Origin: a virus
Virus record (IMG/VR): IMGVR_UViG_3300031566_000108
Span: 1 to 43,515 of that record
Strand: one strand, 5' to 3'
Length of the DNA: 43,515 bases
Below the pieces are notes generated by a model. It saw nothing but the letters and a program-made list of their open reading frames with translations. It was not told the origin of the DNA and made no database searches. Made by a program: the position numbers and the translations under genes. Below are positions 29,694 to 37,406 of the stretch, piece after piece (the first letter of the stretch is position 1; each line of letters opens with the position of its first letter).

Positions 29694-31637
29694 ATGGACA
29701 CACTAACATTACTCAATCTGACGTTGGAAAACTTCAAGGGACTCCGGCGCTTTGAAGTCTCATTGGATGGGCAGAACGCCCGGATTCACGCCGAGAACGG
29801 AATCGGAAAGACAACGCTCTATGATGGCTGGCTCTGGCCGTTATTTGGTAAAGACTCTACTTGGCGCAAGGACTTCGAGGTCAGGCCGCTCGATGAGCAC
29901 AACCATGCGATCAAGGGCCTGGTCGTTATGTCCGAAGCGACGATTGCCGCCAACGGTCAGACGCACACGCTCCGCAAAGAGCAGCACGAGAAGGTCGTCA
30001 AAGACCAGTTCAAGGGCTACGAGACGCTATGCTGGGTCAATGAGGTCCCCATGACGGTCGGCAAATACCAAGCATTCATCGACTCGCTGATTCCCGAGGA
30101 GACGTTCAAGATGCTGGCCGACCTGTCGTACTTCAACTCCAAGCTCCACCACACCGAACGGCGAAGGACGCTGCTGACCTTCGCCGGCACGGTGGCCAAG
30201 CCCCAGGGCTTCGAGAGCCTGCTGGTTTCGGTCAATGGCCGGTCCTACAATGACTACGGGAAGGTTCTGCACGATCGGAAGGTGCGGCATACCAAAGAGC
30301 GGGACGAAATCAACCCGCGCATCGACGAGATCCGCCGTGCCATGAACGGCTACGCCGAGCAGGAGACCTCAAAACTCCAAGTTAAACGCCAGAATATCAC
30401 GCAAACATTTCAGAGTCTCAATAGTGACCGAAACATTCTTCTTGGTCAAGAAAAAGACCGGCAGGCGAGAATGGAGGCCGAGAACCACCTGACTGTTCAG
30501 CGCCTTCACCGCGAGAGCATCGTAAGGGCCGAGCAGGACCCGACGCAGCCCCTCCGTGACGAGAAGGCCAGAATCAATGATGAGCTTGCCGCCAAAGAAG
30601 AGGGGATTAACGCCCTGCATCGGCAGATTAAGTCGATAGAGGCCAGTATCGAAACGGCTCAGCATGAGTTGAATCAGGTTCAGCAGAACCTTGAACGGAC
30701 TCGGGGCGAAATTGACGCCATCGATAAGGTCAACATCGCCTCGGTCTGCTACGCCTGCGGCCAGAAGCTCCCGAAGGCCAAGCTCGAAGACAACAAAGCC
30801 GAACAACAGGCTAAACACGACCAACTCGAAGAGGCTGCTAACAGGTTGAAAGAGACTGTCGAACACCGCTCTGCCGAGATTGACGGTTTCCAATTACAAA
30901 AACGGCAACTCTCGACCAAAGCCGCCGAACTGTACAAGCAATTCCAGGCCGCGTGCGATGCCGGCAGGAAGCGTGTCGCCGAAATTGACGCAGCGATTCT
31001 GAATCGGCCCGAGCCGGATATGACGCAGGATGCCGAGTGGTGCAAACTGACCGAGCAGATCGAGAAGGCTAAAGCCGAAATCGGCGCCCCCGTCACCGAA
31101 CAACTGGATGCTATCGAGAGCCGGAAGAATGAAGCCCAGCGAGAACTCGATAAGGTCAATACAGCTCTCGCCCAAGCCGACCGCGCCAAGGCCGACAAGA
31201 CCCGTATTGCCGAGTTGGAGGCCAAAGAAAAAGACCTTGCACAGAAGATCGCCGACATTGACCGGGAGTTGGCCGAGATCGACCAGTACAAGGCCGCCGA
31301 GAGCCGCCTGATCGAAGAGGCCGTCAACAGCAGGTTCACGCACGTGCAGTTCAAGCTGTTCAACTACAACCTCAACGGCAGTATCGAGGATACGTGCGAG
31401 GCGATGCTCAACGGCGTGCCCTATATGGATATGTCAACGGGCCAGCAGATCCTCGCGGGCGTCGATGTCATCAATGCCCTGTCGGAGCATTACGGTATCA
31501 GCGTACCTTTATGGATTGACCACGCCGAATCGCTGACCCTGCCGTTAGAGGCCCGGTCACAGGTGATCGAATTGTACGCCGAGAAGGGCATGAGCGAATT
31601 GACAATCGAAGTCGCAGAGAAGGTGGTAGCAGCATGA
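29694..31637 (+). CDS. SbcC/Rad50-like ATPase with zinc hook
   Basis: 647 residues; ATG 29694 behind AAAGGAGAACACT. Walker A A-E-N-G-I-G-K-T-T at 33-41, then two long coiled-coil arms (residues ~190-345 and ~365-560) joined by a zinc hook C-Y-A-C at 352-355, then an ABC-type C-terminal lobe with a degenerate signature (M-S-T-G-Q-Q) and Walker B V-P-L-W-I-D-H-A-E-S-L. This is the architecture of SbcC/Rad50 SMC-like DNA repair ATPases, shorter than SbcC itself (over 1000 residues). In phages such ATPases precede the recombinase genes, as here with RecT. No SbcD-like nuclease is adjacent. Confidence 0.88.
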   Translation: MDTLTLLNLTLENFKGLRRFEVSLDGQNARIHAENGIGKTTLYDGWLWPLFGKDSTWRKDFEVRPLDEHNHAIKGLVVMSEATIAANGQTHTLRKEQHEKVVKDQFKGYETLCWVNEVPMTVGKYQAFIDSLIPEETFKMLADLSYFNSKLHHTERRRTLLTFAGTVAKPQGFESLLVSVNGRSYNDYGKVLHDRKVRHTKERDEINPRIDEIRRAMNGYAEQETSKLQVKRQNITQTFQSLNSDRNILLGQEKDRQARMEAENHLTVQRLHRESIVRAEQDPTQPLRDEKARINDELAAKEEGINALHRQIKSIEASIETAQHELNQVQQNLERTRGEIDAIDKVNIASVCYACGQKLPKAKLEDNKAEQQAKHDQLEEAANRLKETVEHRSAEIDGFQLQKRQLSTKAAELYKQFQAACDAGRKRVAEIDAAILNRPEPDMTQDAEWCKLTEQIEKAKAEIGAPVTEQLDAIESRKNEAQRELDKVNTALAQADRAKADKTRIAELEAKEKDLAQKIADIDRELAEIDQYKAAESRLIEEAVNSRFTHVQFKLFNYNLNGSIEDTCEAMLNGVPYMDMSTGQQILAGVDVINALSEHYGISVPLWIDHAESLTLPLEARSQVIELYAEKGMSELTIEVAEKVVAA

Positions 31638-31909
31638 AAGCAACGCGGGCCACGCTGAAGAAAAGACGCGACCGATTGAATTCGTTGTTAGATGATATTC
31701 TGCAATTGCATCTGAAAACCAGTCAGATGTGCAGAAATGCACCGCAATATAGTGCTGAATTCAAAAAATACGATTTCGAGAAGAACTTTGAGTACAAGAC
31801 TACCCTTGAAATTCTCAAGGCGGCAAGTTGGGTTTTTTGGCTGCTCGCAAGAGCAAGAATAAAAGAATACGAAAGGAAGGAAAACCATGACACAGACAGA
31901 GACAGGTGA
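31634..31909 (+). CDS. 91-residue hypothetical protein
   Basis: ATGA overlap with the ATPase gene; its last 23 bases overlap recT in another frame. Basic helical protein (A-T-L-K-K-R-R-D-R-L-N-S-L-L-D-D-I-L-Q-L-H-L-K-T-S) with a hydrophobic patch (A-A-S-W-V-F-W-L-L-A-R-A). Sandwiched between recombination genes; a cofactor role is inferred only. Confidence 0.6.
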   Translation: MKATRATLKKRRDRLNSLLDDILQLHLKTSQMCRNAPQYSAEFKKYDFEKNFEYKTTLEILKAASWVFWLLARARIKEYERKENHDTDRDR

Positions 31910-32972
31910 AATTCAGAAACGACCGGCAGGACCGTTGGGAATTATGAAGGGTTATTTGTCCGACGAGTCGATCAAAAAGCGATTCGAGGACGTATTGGGC
32001 AAGCGGTCCGGGGCGTTCATCAATTCCATTATCAACGTCGTCGGCAGCAGCAAACAACTACTGGAGGTTGCCCGACAGAATCCAGGCAGCGTCTGCCGGG
32101 CGGCGATGCGTGCAGCGACCGTGAATTTAGCCATTGACCCGGCCCTGGGCCATGCGGCGATTGTCCCCTATGGCCAGGAAGCGGTCTTTCAAATCATGTA
32201 TCGCGGGGTCATTCAACTGTGCATACGCTCGGGCCAGTATCAAACCATCCATTGCTCGGAAATCTACCGCGACGAACTCAAGAGCCACAACCCGATCACC
32301 GGTGTTGTGACGTTCAATGACCCGGACACGTTCAAACTACGGTACAGCGACAAGCGCACGGACGGAGATGTCGTCGGACACTACGTGTATTTCAAACTGA
32401 TTACCGGGTTTGAGAAATCCGACTACATGACTCATGCCGAAGTCATGGCCCACGCCCGGCGGTACAGCAAAGCCTATCAGTACGACGTGAGTGCGGGCAA
32501 GAAAGCCTCACCGTGGTCCACGGACCCGATCCCGATGGGCAACAAGACCGTGCTGCTGCGATGCCTGAAGCGCTATGGCGTCATGTCGATTGAAATGCAG
32601 GAGATGATCACCGCCGACCGCGATACGTTTGACGAGGCTTCGACGGACGCCTCCGCGTTCATCGCCGCCGACCTGGGCAGCGACCCGGTCGATGCTAACT
32701 TCGAGAACGGTAAATCTCTGCCGCCAGCAGCGGAAGATAAGAAGCGAACCAGAGGCAAAGGCAAGAAGACGACTACCACTGAGTCGCCAACGACTGAAAT
32801 CCCCAAGTTCAAGTATCTCTGTCGAAACGCCGGGTGCGGACTGACATTCAATGATCCGGCGATGACGGGGCCGAATAACAGCGTAGCGAAATGCCCAGGC
32901 TGTGGCACGCTCCAAATCTGCCTGAATCCAGAGGCTAACGGCGACCAGAACGAGGCCGGGGACTACCGATGA
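31887..32972 (+). CDS. recT: RecT-family single-strand annealing protein
   Basis: 361 residues; ATG behind AAAGGAAGG. Core matches RecT: R-F-E-D-V-L-G-K-R-S-G-A-F-I-N-S-I-I-N-V-V, A-A-T-V-N-L-A-I-D-P-A-L-G-H-A-A-I-V-P-Y-G, A-V-F-Q-I-M-Y-R-G-V-I-Q-L-C-I-R-S-G-Q-Y, M-T-H-A-E-V-M-A-H-A-R-R-Y-S-K, G-N-K-T-V-L-L-R. Residues ~285-305 are a Lys/Thr linker, followed by an added zinc ribbon (Y-L-C-R-N-A-G-C-G...K-C-P-G-C-G), which is not part of typical RecT. It binds single-stranded DNA and anneals complementary strands during phage recombination. Confidence 0.95.
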   Translation: MTQTETGEIQKRPAGPLGIMKGYLSDESIKKRFEDVLGKRSGAFINSIINVVGSSKQLLEVARQNPGSVCRAAMRAATVNLAIDPALGHAAIVPYGQEAVFQIMYRGVIQLCIRSGQYQTIHCSEIYRDELKSHNPITGVVTFNDPDTFKLRYSDKRTDGDVVGHYVYFKLITGFEKSDYMTHAEVMAHARRYSKAYQYDVSAGKKASPWSTDPIPMGNKTVLLRCLKRYGVMSIEMQEMITADRDTFDEASTDASAFIAADLGSDPVDANFENGKSLPPAAEDKKRTRGKGKKTTTTESPTTEIPKFKYLCRNAGCGLTFNDPAMTGPNNSVAKCPGCGTLQICLNPEANGDQNEAGDYR

Positions 32973-33688
32973 CGTTTGAGACCTTCTACTCATCGAGCTC
33001 GGGCAACTTTTACACCGTCACCGCGGCCAACGGGAGGCGGTTGCTCATTGAGTGCGGCGTGACGTGGAAGAAACTCCAGAAGGCCCTCAAGTACGATCTG
33101 ACGGCTATCGACGGTTGCTTGGTCACACACGAACACAAGGACCACAGCCAGGGCGTTGAGAATATCCTAAAGGCTGGGATTGATGTCTATGCGAGCGAAG
33201 GCACATTCCTGGGGATTGAAGAGTCGCTGCACCTGCATCGACGGACGCACACCATCCGAGACGGGGAACGATTTGCCATCAGCGAGACGTTCGAGGTATT
33301 CCCCTTCGCGGTCCACCACGATGCGAAGGAGCCGTTGGGGTTCATCGTCCACGAAAATGCCGGGGATGAGAACCTTTTTTTCGTCACCGACACCTCGCAC
33401 ATCACGCAGCGATTCGGTATCGCGTTCGATATCATTGCCATCTCGGCCAGCTACGACAAAGACGTATTGGCCGGACGCGTGGAGCGACAGGAGATCAACG
33501 AGACGCTGGCCGAGCGACTGCTCGTCTCTCATACCGAATGGCGTGTGGCGAAACGGTACGTGAAGGAGTTTTGTAACCTGAGCCAATGCCGGGAGATCCA
33601 CCTACTGCATTGTTCGTCCGACAACATGGACAAGAAGATGGTGCGCAAGGACATTGAGGAATCGCTGTTTATCAAGACGTTTTTGTAA
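32969..33688 (+). CDS. Metallo-beta-lactamase-fold hydrolase (YycJ-like)
   Basis: 239 residues; ATGA overlap with recT. S-S-S-S-G-N-F-Y at the start, then T-H-E-H-K-D-H at 53-59 (the HxHxDH metal motif), V-H-H-D-A-K-E-P near 110, and V-T-D-T-S-H near 135. This is the phage YycJ/WalJ-like metallo-hydrolase type, often found beside RecT or SSB and thought to act as a nuclease on DNA. With no RecE or lambda-type exonuclease visible here, it is a good candidate for the RecT partner nuclease (inference). Confidence 0.88.
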   Translation: MTFETFYSSSSGNFYTVTAANGRRLLIECGVTWKKLQKALKYDLTAIDGCLVTHEHKDHSQGVENILKAGIDVYASEGTFLGIEESLHLHRRTHTIRDGERFAISETFEVFPFAVHHDAKEPLGFIVHENAGDENLFFVTDTSHITQRFGIAFDIIAISASYDKDVLAGRVERQEINETLAERLLVSHTEWRVAKRYVKEFCNLSQCREIHLLHCSSDNMDKKMVRKDIEESLFIKTFL

Positions 33689-33697
33689 GGCCGTGAC

Positions 33698-33750
33698 AGG
33701 GCCGGGGCTTGATTACTTCGGCAAAAAGGGTCAACCCGGCCCTGATTTTT
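33698..33750 (+). terminator. Long-loop hairpin with U-tract
   Basis: AGGGCCGGG (33698-33706) pairs perfectly with CCCGGCCCT (33735-33743) across 28 bases, followed by GATTTTT. Ends the recombination operon. Confidence 0.6.
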
Positions 33751-33767
33751 CTGACACGTGAATACGA

Positions 33768-33829
33768 CCGGCAGCGAAGAAGTGCGCTGGCCGATACGCG
33801 GGGTAGCGACCCGCGCTGCCGGCTTTTTT
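33768..33829 (+). terminator. Two-level hairpin with six-U tract
   Basis: CCGGCAG (33768-33774) pairs with CTGCCGG (33816-33822), and an inner perfect hairpin CGCGGG-N7-CCCGCG (33797-33815) stacks directly on its 3' strand. CTTTTTT follows. The adjoining 3' bases GAAAGAAAGGA form a ribosome site for a 5-codon frame (M-A-L-K-S, 33852), which may be a decayed start of a gene like the one at 33993. Confidence 0.65.
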
Positions 33830-33952
33830 GAAAGAAAGGAAAACGCGGACGATGGCCTTGAAAAGTTGAGACTGTTATCTCCACATAGCCCCAGCCGGCA
33901 AGTGGGCGGAAAACTCCGGCCTTGAGGTTTTCATAACTCCTTAAACCCGGCG

Positions 33953-33974
33953 CCGCAGCGGGTGATCTGCGGCA
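33953..33974 (+). other. Hairpin just upstream of a ribosome site
   Basis: GCCGCAG (33953-33959) pairs with CTGCGGC (33968-33974). Six bases later comes GAAAGGAG, the site of the gene at 33993. It could protect the 5' end of a processed mRNA. The 33689-33992 gap otherwise holds only the two terminator-like hairpins upstream. Confidence 0.45.
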
Positions 33975-33992
33975 ACCTTTGAAAGGAGTCAA

Positions 33993-34469
33993 ATGGCACT
34001 AAAAAACTACACCAGTCAGGTATCGGCCAGTCGGTCGATAAGCTGGATTGAGGACAAACTGGCGCGTCATGGGGCCAGGCAAATCCTCAAGGAATACACA
34101 GCCGACGGCAGGGTGGCGTCGATTGCCTTTATCATTCACAGCAACGGAATCGAATTGCCGTTTCACCTTCCTGCCCGGATTGCGGCTGCCGAGAAGGTGC
34201 TGCGGGCTGAGGTACGCAGACCGCGCAAGGACACCTACAAACACATTACTCAGCAGGCGGAGCGCACGGCGTGGAAGATTCTGGCGGATTGGGTCGATGC
34301 GCAGATGGCAATGGTGGAACTTGCCCAGGTTGACGTTCTGGAAGTCTTTTTGCCCTACCTGTTCGACCGTGCGCACAAGCAGACATTCTATGAGAGTTTG
34401 CAGGCTCGGGGCTTCCAGAAAGCCCTGCCCGGCTTCTGTAGTGCGACAGAAGAGAAAGGCGGTGACTGA
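33993..34469 (+). CDS. Conserved phage early protein, 158 aa
   Basis: ATG behind GAAAGGAG. Begins A-L-K-N-Y-T-S-Q-V-S-A-S-R-S-I-S-W-I-E-D-K-L-A-R-H-G-A-R-Q-I-L-K-E-Y, then strands (V-A-S-I-A-F-I-I...L-P-F-H-L-P-A-R-I) and a helical part with Q-A-E-R-T-A-W-K-I-L-A-D-W-V-D-A-Q-M-A and E-V-F-L-P-Y-L. This combination recurs in many phage early regions as a conserved protein of unknown function. Its C-terminus ends E-E-K-G-G-D and the stop overlaps the next ATG. Confidence 0.75.
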   Translation: MALKNYTSQVSASRSISWIEDKLARHGARQILKEYTADGRVASIAFIIHSNGIELPFHLPARIAAAEKVLRAEVRRPRKDTYKHITQQAERTAWKILADWVDAQMAMVELAQVDVLEVFLPYLFDRAHKQTFYESLQARGFQKALPGFCSATEEKGGD

Positions 34470-34666
34470 TGGCGAAGGCTCAATACAAATGCCCTGACTG
34501 CGGGGATACTTGTGGTTTTTACACAGTTATTAAAACAACTGACCACCAAATCTATAATTGGGAAGGAGAGGGTGTAGATTCCATTGCGATTAGTACCAAG
34601 GAAGGGAAAAAGCAAAAATGTGTAAACTGCGGGAAAACCGTCAAAATCTCCCTGAAAATTTCATAG
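34469..34666 (+). CDS. Zinc-ribbon protein, 65 aa
   Basis: TGATGG overlap with the previous gene. C-P-D-C-G-D-T-C-G near the start and C-V-N-C-G-K-T near the end form a zinc ribbon of two CxxC pairs separated by about 40 residues. Probably a nucleic-acid or protein binding small factor. Confidence 0.7.
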   Translation: MAKAQYKCPDCGDTCGFYTVIKTTDHQIYNWEGEGVDSIAISTKEGKKQKCVNCGKTVKISLKIS

Positions 34667-34675
34667 GTGACTGAT

Positions 34676-34870
34676 ATGGAAACACCATTCAAAAAAGCAC
34701 ACGACGAGTTTTTTCAGAGTGAACAAGGCCAGTTTTTGTGCAAGGCCAACACCCTCAACTCGAAGCCCTTAGAGGCCAATGACATCTACCTCAAGAATCG
34801 GCTTGAGAGGACCTTCGCCGCCGGTTGGATCGCTTGCGAAGAAAATACCCAGCGGAAGGACGGTGACTGA
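34676..34870 (+). CDS. 64-residue hypothetical protein
   Basis: ATG 34676 behind AGGTGACTGAT; a GTG three codons upstream is possible. Helical with F-K-K-A-H-D-E-F-F-Q-S-E-Q-G-Q-F-L and L-K-N-R-L-E-R-T-F-A-A-G-W-I-A-C. The last pattern is common to small phage proteins of unknown function. C-terminus Q-R-K-D-G-D. Confidence 0.6.
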   Translation: METPFKKAHDEFFQSEQGQFLCKANTLNSKPLEANDIYLKNRLERTFAAGWIACEENTQRKDGD

Positions 34871-34872
34871 TC

Positions 34873-35052
34873 ATGCCGGGTGAGGGCAAAATCATGACGG
34901 AACATACGGCTTGGTGTTCTCGCTGCGCGTTCTGGTTCCAGTGGAGCGAGCCGACGAAGAAATTGTTCGTCCAGATTCTGCGACACGATGGCTGGCGAAA
35001 AATCAAAGGCAAATGGGTATGTCCCGATTGTTCGAGAAAGGACGGTGACTGA
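34873..35052 (+). CDS. Zinc-finger small protein, 59 aa
   Basis: ATG two bases after the previous stop; second in-frame ATG seven codons later. W-C-S-R-C-A-F-W and V-C-P-D-C-S-R-K form a zinc ribbon separated by about 40 residues. Ends R-K-D-G-D, whose DNA is the ribosome site of the following gene, with TGATGG overlap. Confidence 0.6.
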   Translation: MPGEGKIMTEHTAWCSRCAFWFQWSEPTKKLFVQILRHDGWRKIKGKWVCPDCSRKDGD

Positions 35053-35252
35053 TGGCGCGTGAACGAGCGAAACATATCAAACGATTTTCCTATGCTAAAT
35101 GGGCCAAAGGGGTCGCCTCTCAAATACTGGAGTCTGATTTGTCTTGTGGTTTTGCAGTGGCCGACGAAACGCCTGACAGAGAAAAGGCCATTGAGGCCGT
35201 TGTTCATCTAATATGCCAACTGCGCGATGCAAGCGAGAAAGGCGGTGACTGA
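35052..35252 (+). CDS. 66-residue hypothetical protein
   Basis: Overlaps the previous stop (TGATGG). Basic N-terminus (R-E-R-A-K-H-I-K-R-F-S-Y-A-K-W-A-K-G) and helical C-terminus (R-E-K-A-I-E-A-V-V-H-L-I-C-Q-L-R-D-A-S-E-K-G-G-D). No known motif. Confidence 0.55.
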   Translation: MARERAKHIKRFSYAKWAKGVASQILESDLSCGFAVADETPDREKAIEAVVHLICQLRDASEKGGD

Positions 35253-35893
35253 TGGCACGCGAACTGGGATTGAATACTTGTGAGGCAATGGCTCAGGCGT
35301 TTCTCGATAACCGAAAGACGCAGACGCGGCGATTAATTAAACCACAACCGAATTGGGAAGAGCGCAATGGCTTAAAAGCCGCAGGCTGGTCCTGGCGAAC
35401 CAAAAAAGTGCAACTTAATTCATGCACGGCAGAATTTTTGTCCAAAGAAATTGGCAAAGAATCCCGCTATCGGGTCGGGGACCACCTCTATGCTAAAGAG
35501 ACTTGGGCGGCAGACCGTCAATATGATTCCGTACCGCCACGGGCTATTCCTGTCGGCATCAATATCTGGTTCCCCGACCACTTAGGTTGGAAACGCGACA
35601 AGCACATGGGCAGGGTACGTACCGGCCGTTTCATGCCGAAAAAGTTTGCTCGCATTTGGCGGGAAGTCACTGGCGTCCGAGTCGAACGCGTGCAGGACAT
35701 CAGCATCATTGACGCAAGAGCAGAGGGTATCGCTGAGTATAAAGATGGCGATCATGAATATGCGAACCGGACTTCAATAGAGAATTTCGCTATGCTCTGG
35801 GACCGCCTTCATCCGAAGCCCGGCGAGCGATGGGGAGACAACCCCTGGGTGCTGGCTCTCGTCCTTGAGCCTATCGAGAAGCATGAACATTAG
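35252..35893 (+). CDS. ASCH-like phage protein, 213 aa
   Basis: TGATGG overlap with the previous gene. Near the N-terminus A-F-L-D-N-R-K-T-Q-T-R-R-L-I-K-P-Q-P, later Y-R-V-G-D-H-L-Y-A-K-E-T-W-A, then M-P-K-K-F-A-R-I-W-R-E-V-T-G-V-R-V-E-R-V-Q-D-I: the pattern of ASCH/PUA-like-fold proteins found in many phages. ASCH domains bind RNA or modified nucleosides; the specific substrate is unknown. A second, shorter ASCH gene lies at 39491. Confidence 0.75.
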   Translation: MARELGLNTCEAMAQAFLDNRKTQTRRLIKPQPNWEERNGLKAAGWSWRTKKVQLNSCTAEFLSKEIGKESRYRVGDHLYAKETWAADRQYDSVPPRAIPVGINIWFPDHLGWKRDKHMGRVRTGRFMPKKFARIWREVTGVRVERVQDISIIDARAEGIAEYKDGDHEYANRTSIENFAMLWDRLHPKPGERWGDNPWVLALVLEPIEKHEH

Positions 35894-35922
35894 CCGCTCA
35901 CCTATTTTTTTTGGAGATGAAC

Positions 35923-36396
35923 ATGAAGGAGATTAAACTTACACGGGGTAAAGCAACCATCGTTGACGATGCTGACTATGACTGGCTGAGTCGGTGGAAG
36001 TGGCGTGCGTGCAAATCGCATCATACCTGGTATGCCGTGCGAACCACGTCCCGCAAAAAAGGCAAGCGGACACTGATCGCTATGCACCGGGAAATCTTGC
36101 AGCCCCCGTCCGGCTTTGAGACCGACCACAAAGACGGCGATGGTCTGAACAACCGGCGAAATAATCTCCGTTGCGCGACCACGGCACAAAATCACCAGAA
36201 CGGAAGGCCACGAAAAGGAACGTCAAAATTCAAAGGCGTGTCATGGCATTGGGGTGCTGCTAAATGGCGAGCCCGAATCAAGATGAAAGGACGAGAAACC
36301 CTTCTCGGCTACTTCGATTCCGAGACCGAAGCGGCCCAAGCATACGACGCCGCGGCGAAAGAATACTTCGGCGAATTTGCACATACAAACTTTTGA
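35923..36396 (+). CDS. AP2-HNH homing endonuclease
   Basis: 157 residues; ATG 35923 six bases after GGAG (an in-frame TTG and ATG lie just upstream). HNH_3-type core: D-D-A-D-Y-D-W-L-S-R-W-K-W, M-H-R-E-I-L...E-T-D-H-K-D-G-D-G-L-N-N-R-R-N-N-L-R. C-terminal AP2 DNA-binding domain: F-K-G-V-S-W-H...W-R-A-R-I-K...L-G-Y-F-D-S-E-T-E-A-A-Q-A-Y-D-A-A-A. This fusion is a known family of free-standing phage homing endonucleases; probably a mobile gene inserted between the ASCH gene and the next. Confidence 0.9.
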   Translation: MKEIKLTRGKATIVDDADYDWLSRWKWRACKSHHTWYAVRTTSRKKGKRTLIAMHREILQPPSGFETDHKDGDGLNNRRNNLRCATTAQNHQNGRPRKGTSKFKGVSWHWGAAKWRARIKMKGRETLLGYFDSETEAAQAYDAAAKEYFGEFAHTNF

Positions 36397-36413
36397 GGCG
36401 ACTGATTCCAACT

Positions 36414-36653
36414 ATGCGCGACTCAATAAAACAGCTTAATAACCTGGGTGCTGCCCTACGTACTCAAGCGAATCGAGAAAGGAAACTGATGGCTACCGGA
36501 ATTCCTTACACCAATGAACTGCAAGAAATTTCAGAAGGGCTGGAACTATTGTACGAACAGGCGTCAGAGACAGCACCGCCCGAAATCTATGGGGCCATTT
36601 TTGGATGGCATGAGCGTCTGAACAGATTGATTGAGCAAATGAATCTGGAATAA
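36414..36653 (+). CDS. 79-residue helical protein
   Basis: ATG 36414, with GAGGCGACTGAT upstream, a weak variant of the junction seen in the previous run. All-helical charged sequence (I-K-Q-L-N-N-L-G-A-A-L-R-T-Q-A-N-R-E-R-K; L-Q-E-I-S-E-G-L-E-L-L-Y-E-Q-A). A coiled coil is likely; no function known. Confidence 0.5.
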   Translation: MRDSIKQLNNLGAALRTQANRERKLMATGIPYTNELQEISEGLELLYEQASETAPPEIYGAIFGWHERLNRLIEQMNLE

Positions 36654-36676
36654 GTGAGGATTCAGGAGAAAAAGCA

Positions 36677-37150
36677 ATGAAAACGAAAAACAAAGAGAAT
36701 CGAAAGTGCGGTGACTGCTGGCAACATGGAGACGACCATTGTTCTTCGTGCAATCGGTTCTACTGCTACTGGTTTGCAGAAACCAAGCAAGAGACAGCGG
36801 CGTCACATTGTAAAGCCTTCAACCCGCGAAACTCCGAAGACCGCAAACATCGGGACGACAACGCTGAGAAACTCGTGGTAGCCGAAGGCGTATGGAAATT
36901 CTTGCGCGAGGAACTAAAATTGAGCCGCCGCAAAGCATGGGTTATTTTTTATCATTTGCAAGAGCACGCCAACCTCATCACAGATGAGATCGAACTGTGC
37001 GACGCTTGCGGCAAATTGTTTCTGAGTGACCGCGAAGGCGTTATTTGTGCCGCTGAGTCGGGGACTGATTGGCCGGAATTACCGCGCTACTGGCGCCATA
37101 AAATACTGTGCGGAGCGTGTCTGAGCGAAAAGAGTTCCTATGCTTATTAA
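36677..37150 (+). CDS. Multi-zinc-knuckle protein, 157 aa
   Basis: ATG behind CAGGAGAAAAAGCA. N-terminal C-G-D-C...H-C-S-S-C-N-R-F-Y-C-Y-W and later C-D-A-C-G-K-L...I-L-C-G-A-C, with a helix between (W-K-F-L-R-E-E-L-K-L-S-R-R-K-A-W-V-I-F-Y-H-L-Q). At least two zinc sites. Possibly an RNA- or DNA-binding regulator in the early operon. Confidence 0.65.
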   Translation: MKTKNKENRKCGDCWQHGDDHCSSCNRFYCYWFAETKQETAASHCKAFNPRNSEDRKHRDDNAEKLVVAEGVWKFLREELKLSRRKAWVIFYHLQEHANLITDEIELCDACGKLFLSDREGVICAAESGTDWPELPRYWRHKILCGACLSEKSSYAY

Positions 37151-37163
37151 GGAGCAAGCCGAA

Positions 37164-37406
37164 ATGAAACTGGAGTACGAACACGTCGAGTTCAAGGATG
37201 AGGAACTTTACGACAATGAGACGGCGTATCTCGCTTACGCTCAGGAACAGATTGAGGAGCAGTTTTTGGGCCGGGTTCAGTTTAACAAGAAGCGCAAACT
37301 ATGGGAATTTTCGGGACGAAGAATCTACGAAGGATTGGATGCCGGACAGTGCCATGACATCGCCGATTTTCTCGACCGGCTCAACGCCGAGGGCAAGCCG
37401 AAATGA
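37164..37406 (+). CDS. 80-residue acidic protein
   Basis: ATG 37164 behind AAGGAG; an ATG at 37140 lies inside the previous gene. Acidic (E-Y-E-H-V-E-F-K-D-E-E-L-Y-D-N-E-T) then V-Q-F-N-K-K-R-K-L-W-E-F-S-G-R-R-I-Y-E-G and C-H-D-I-A-D-F-L-D-R-L-N-A. Ends E-G-K-P-K with the junction sequence GCAAGCCGAAATGA that also serves the next two starts. Confidence 0.6.
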   Translation: MKLEYEHVEFKDEELYDNETAYLAYAQEQIEEQFLGRVQFNKKRKLWEFSGRRIYEGLDAGQCHDIADFLDRLNAEGKPK

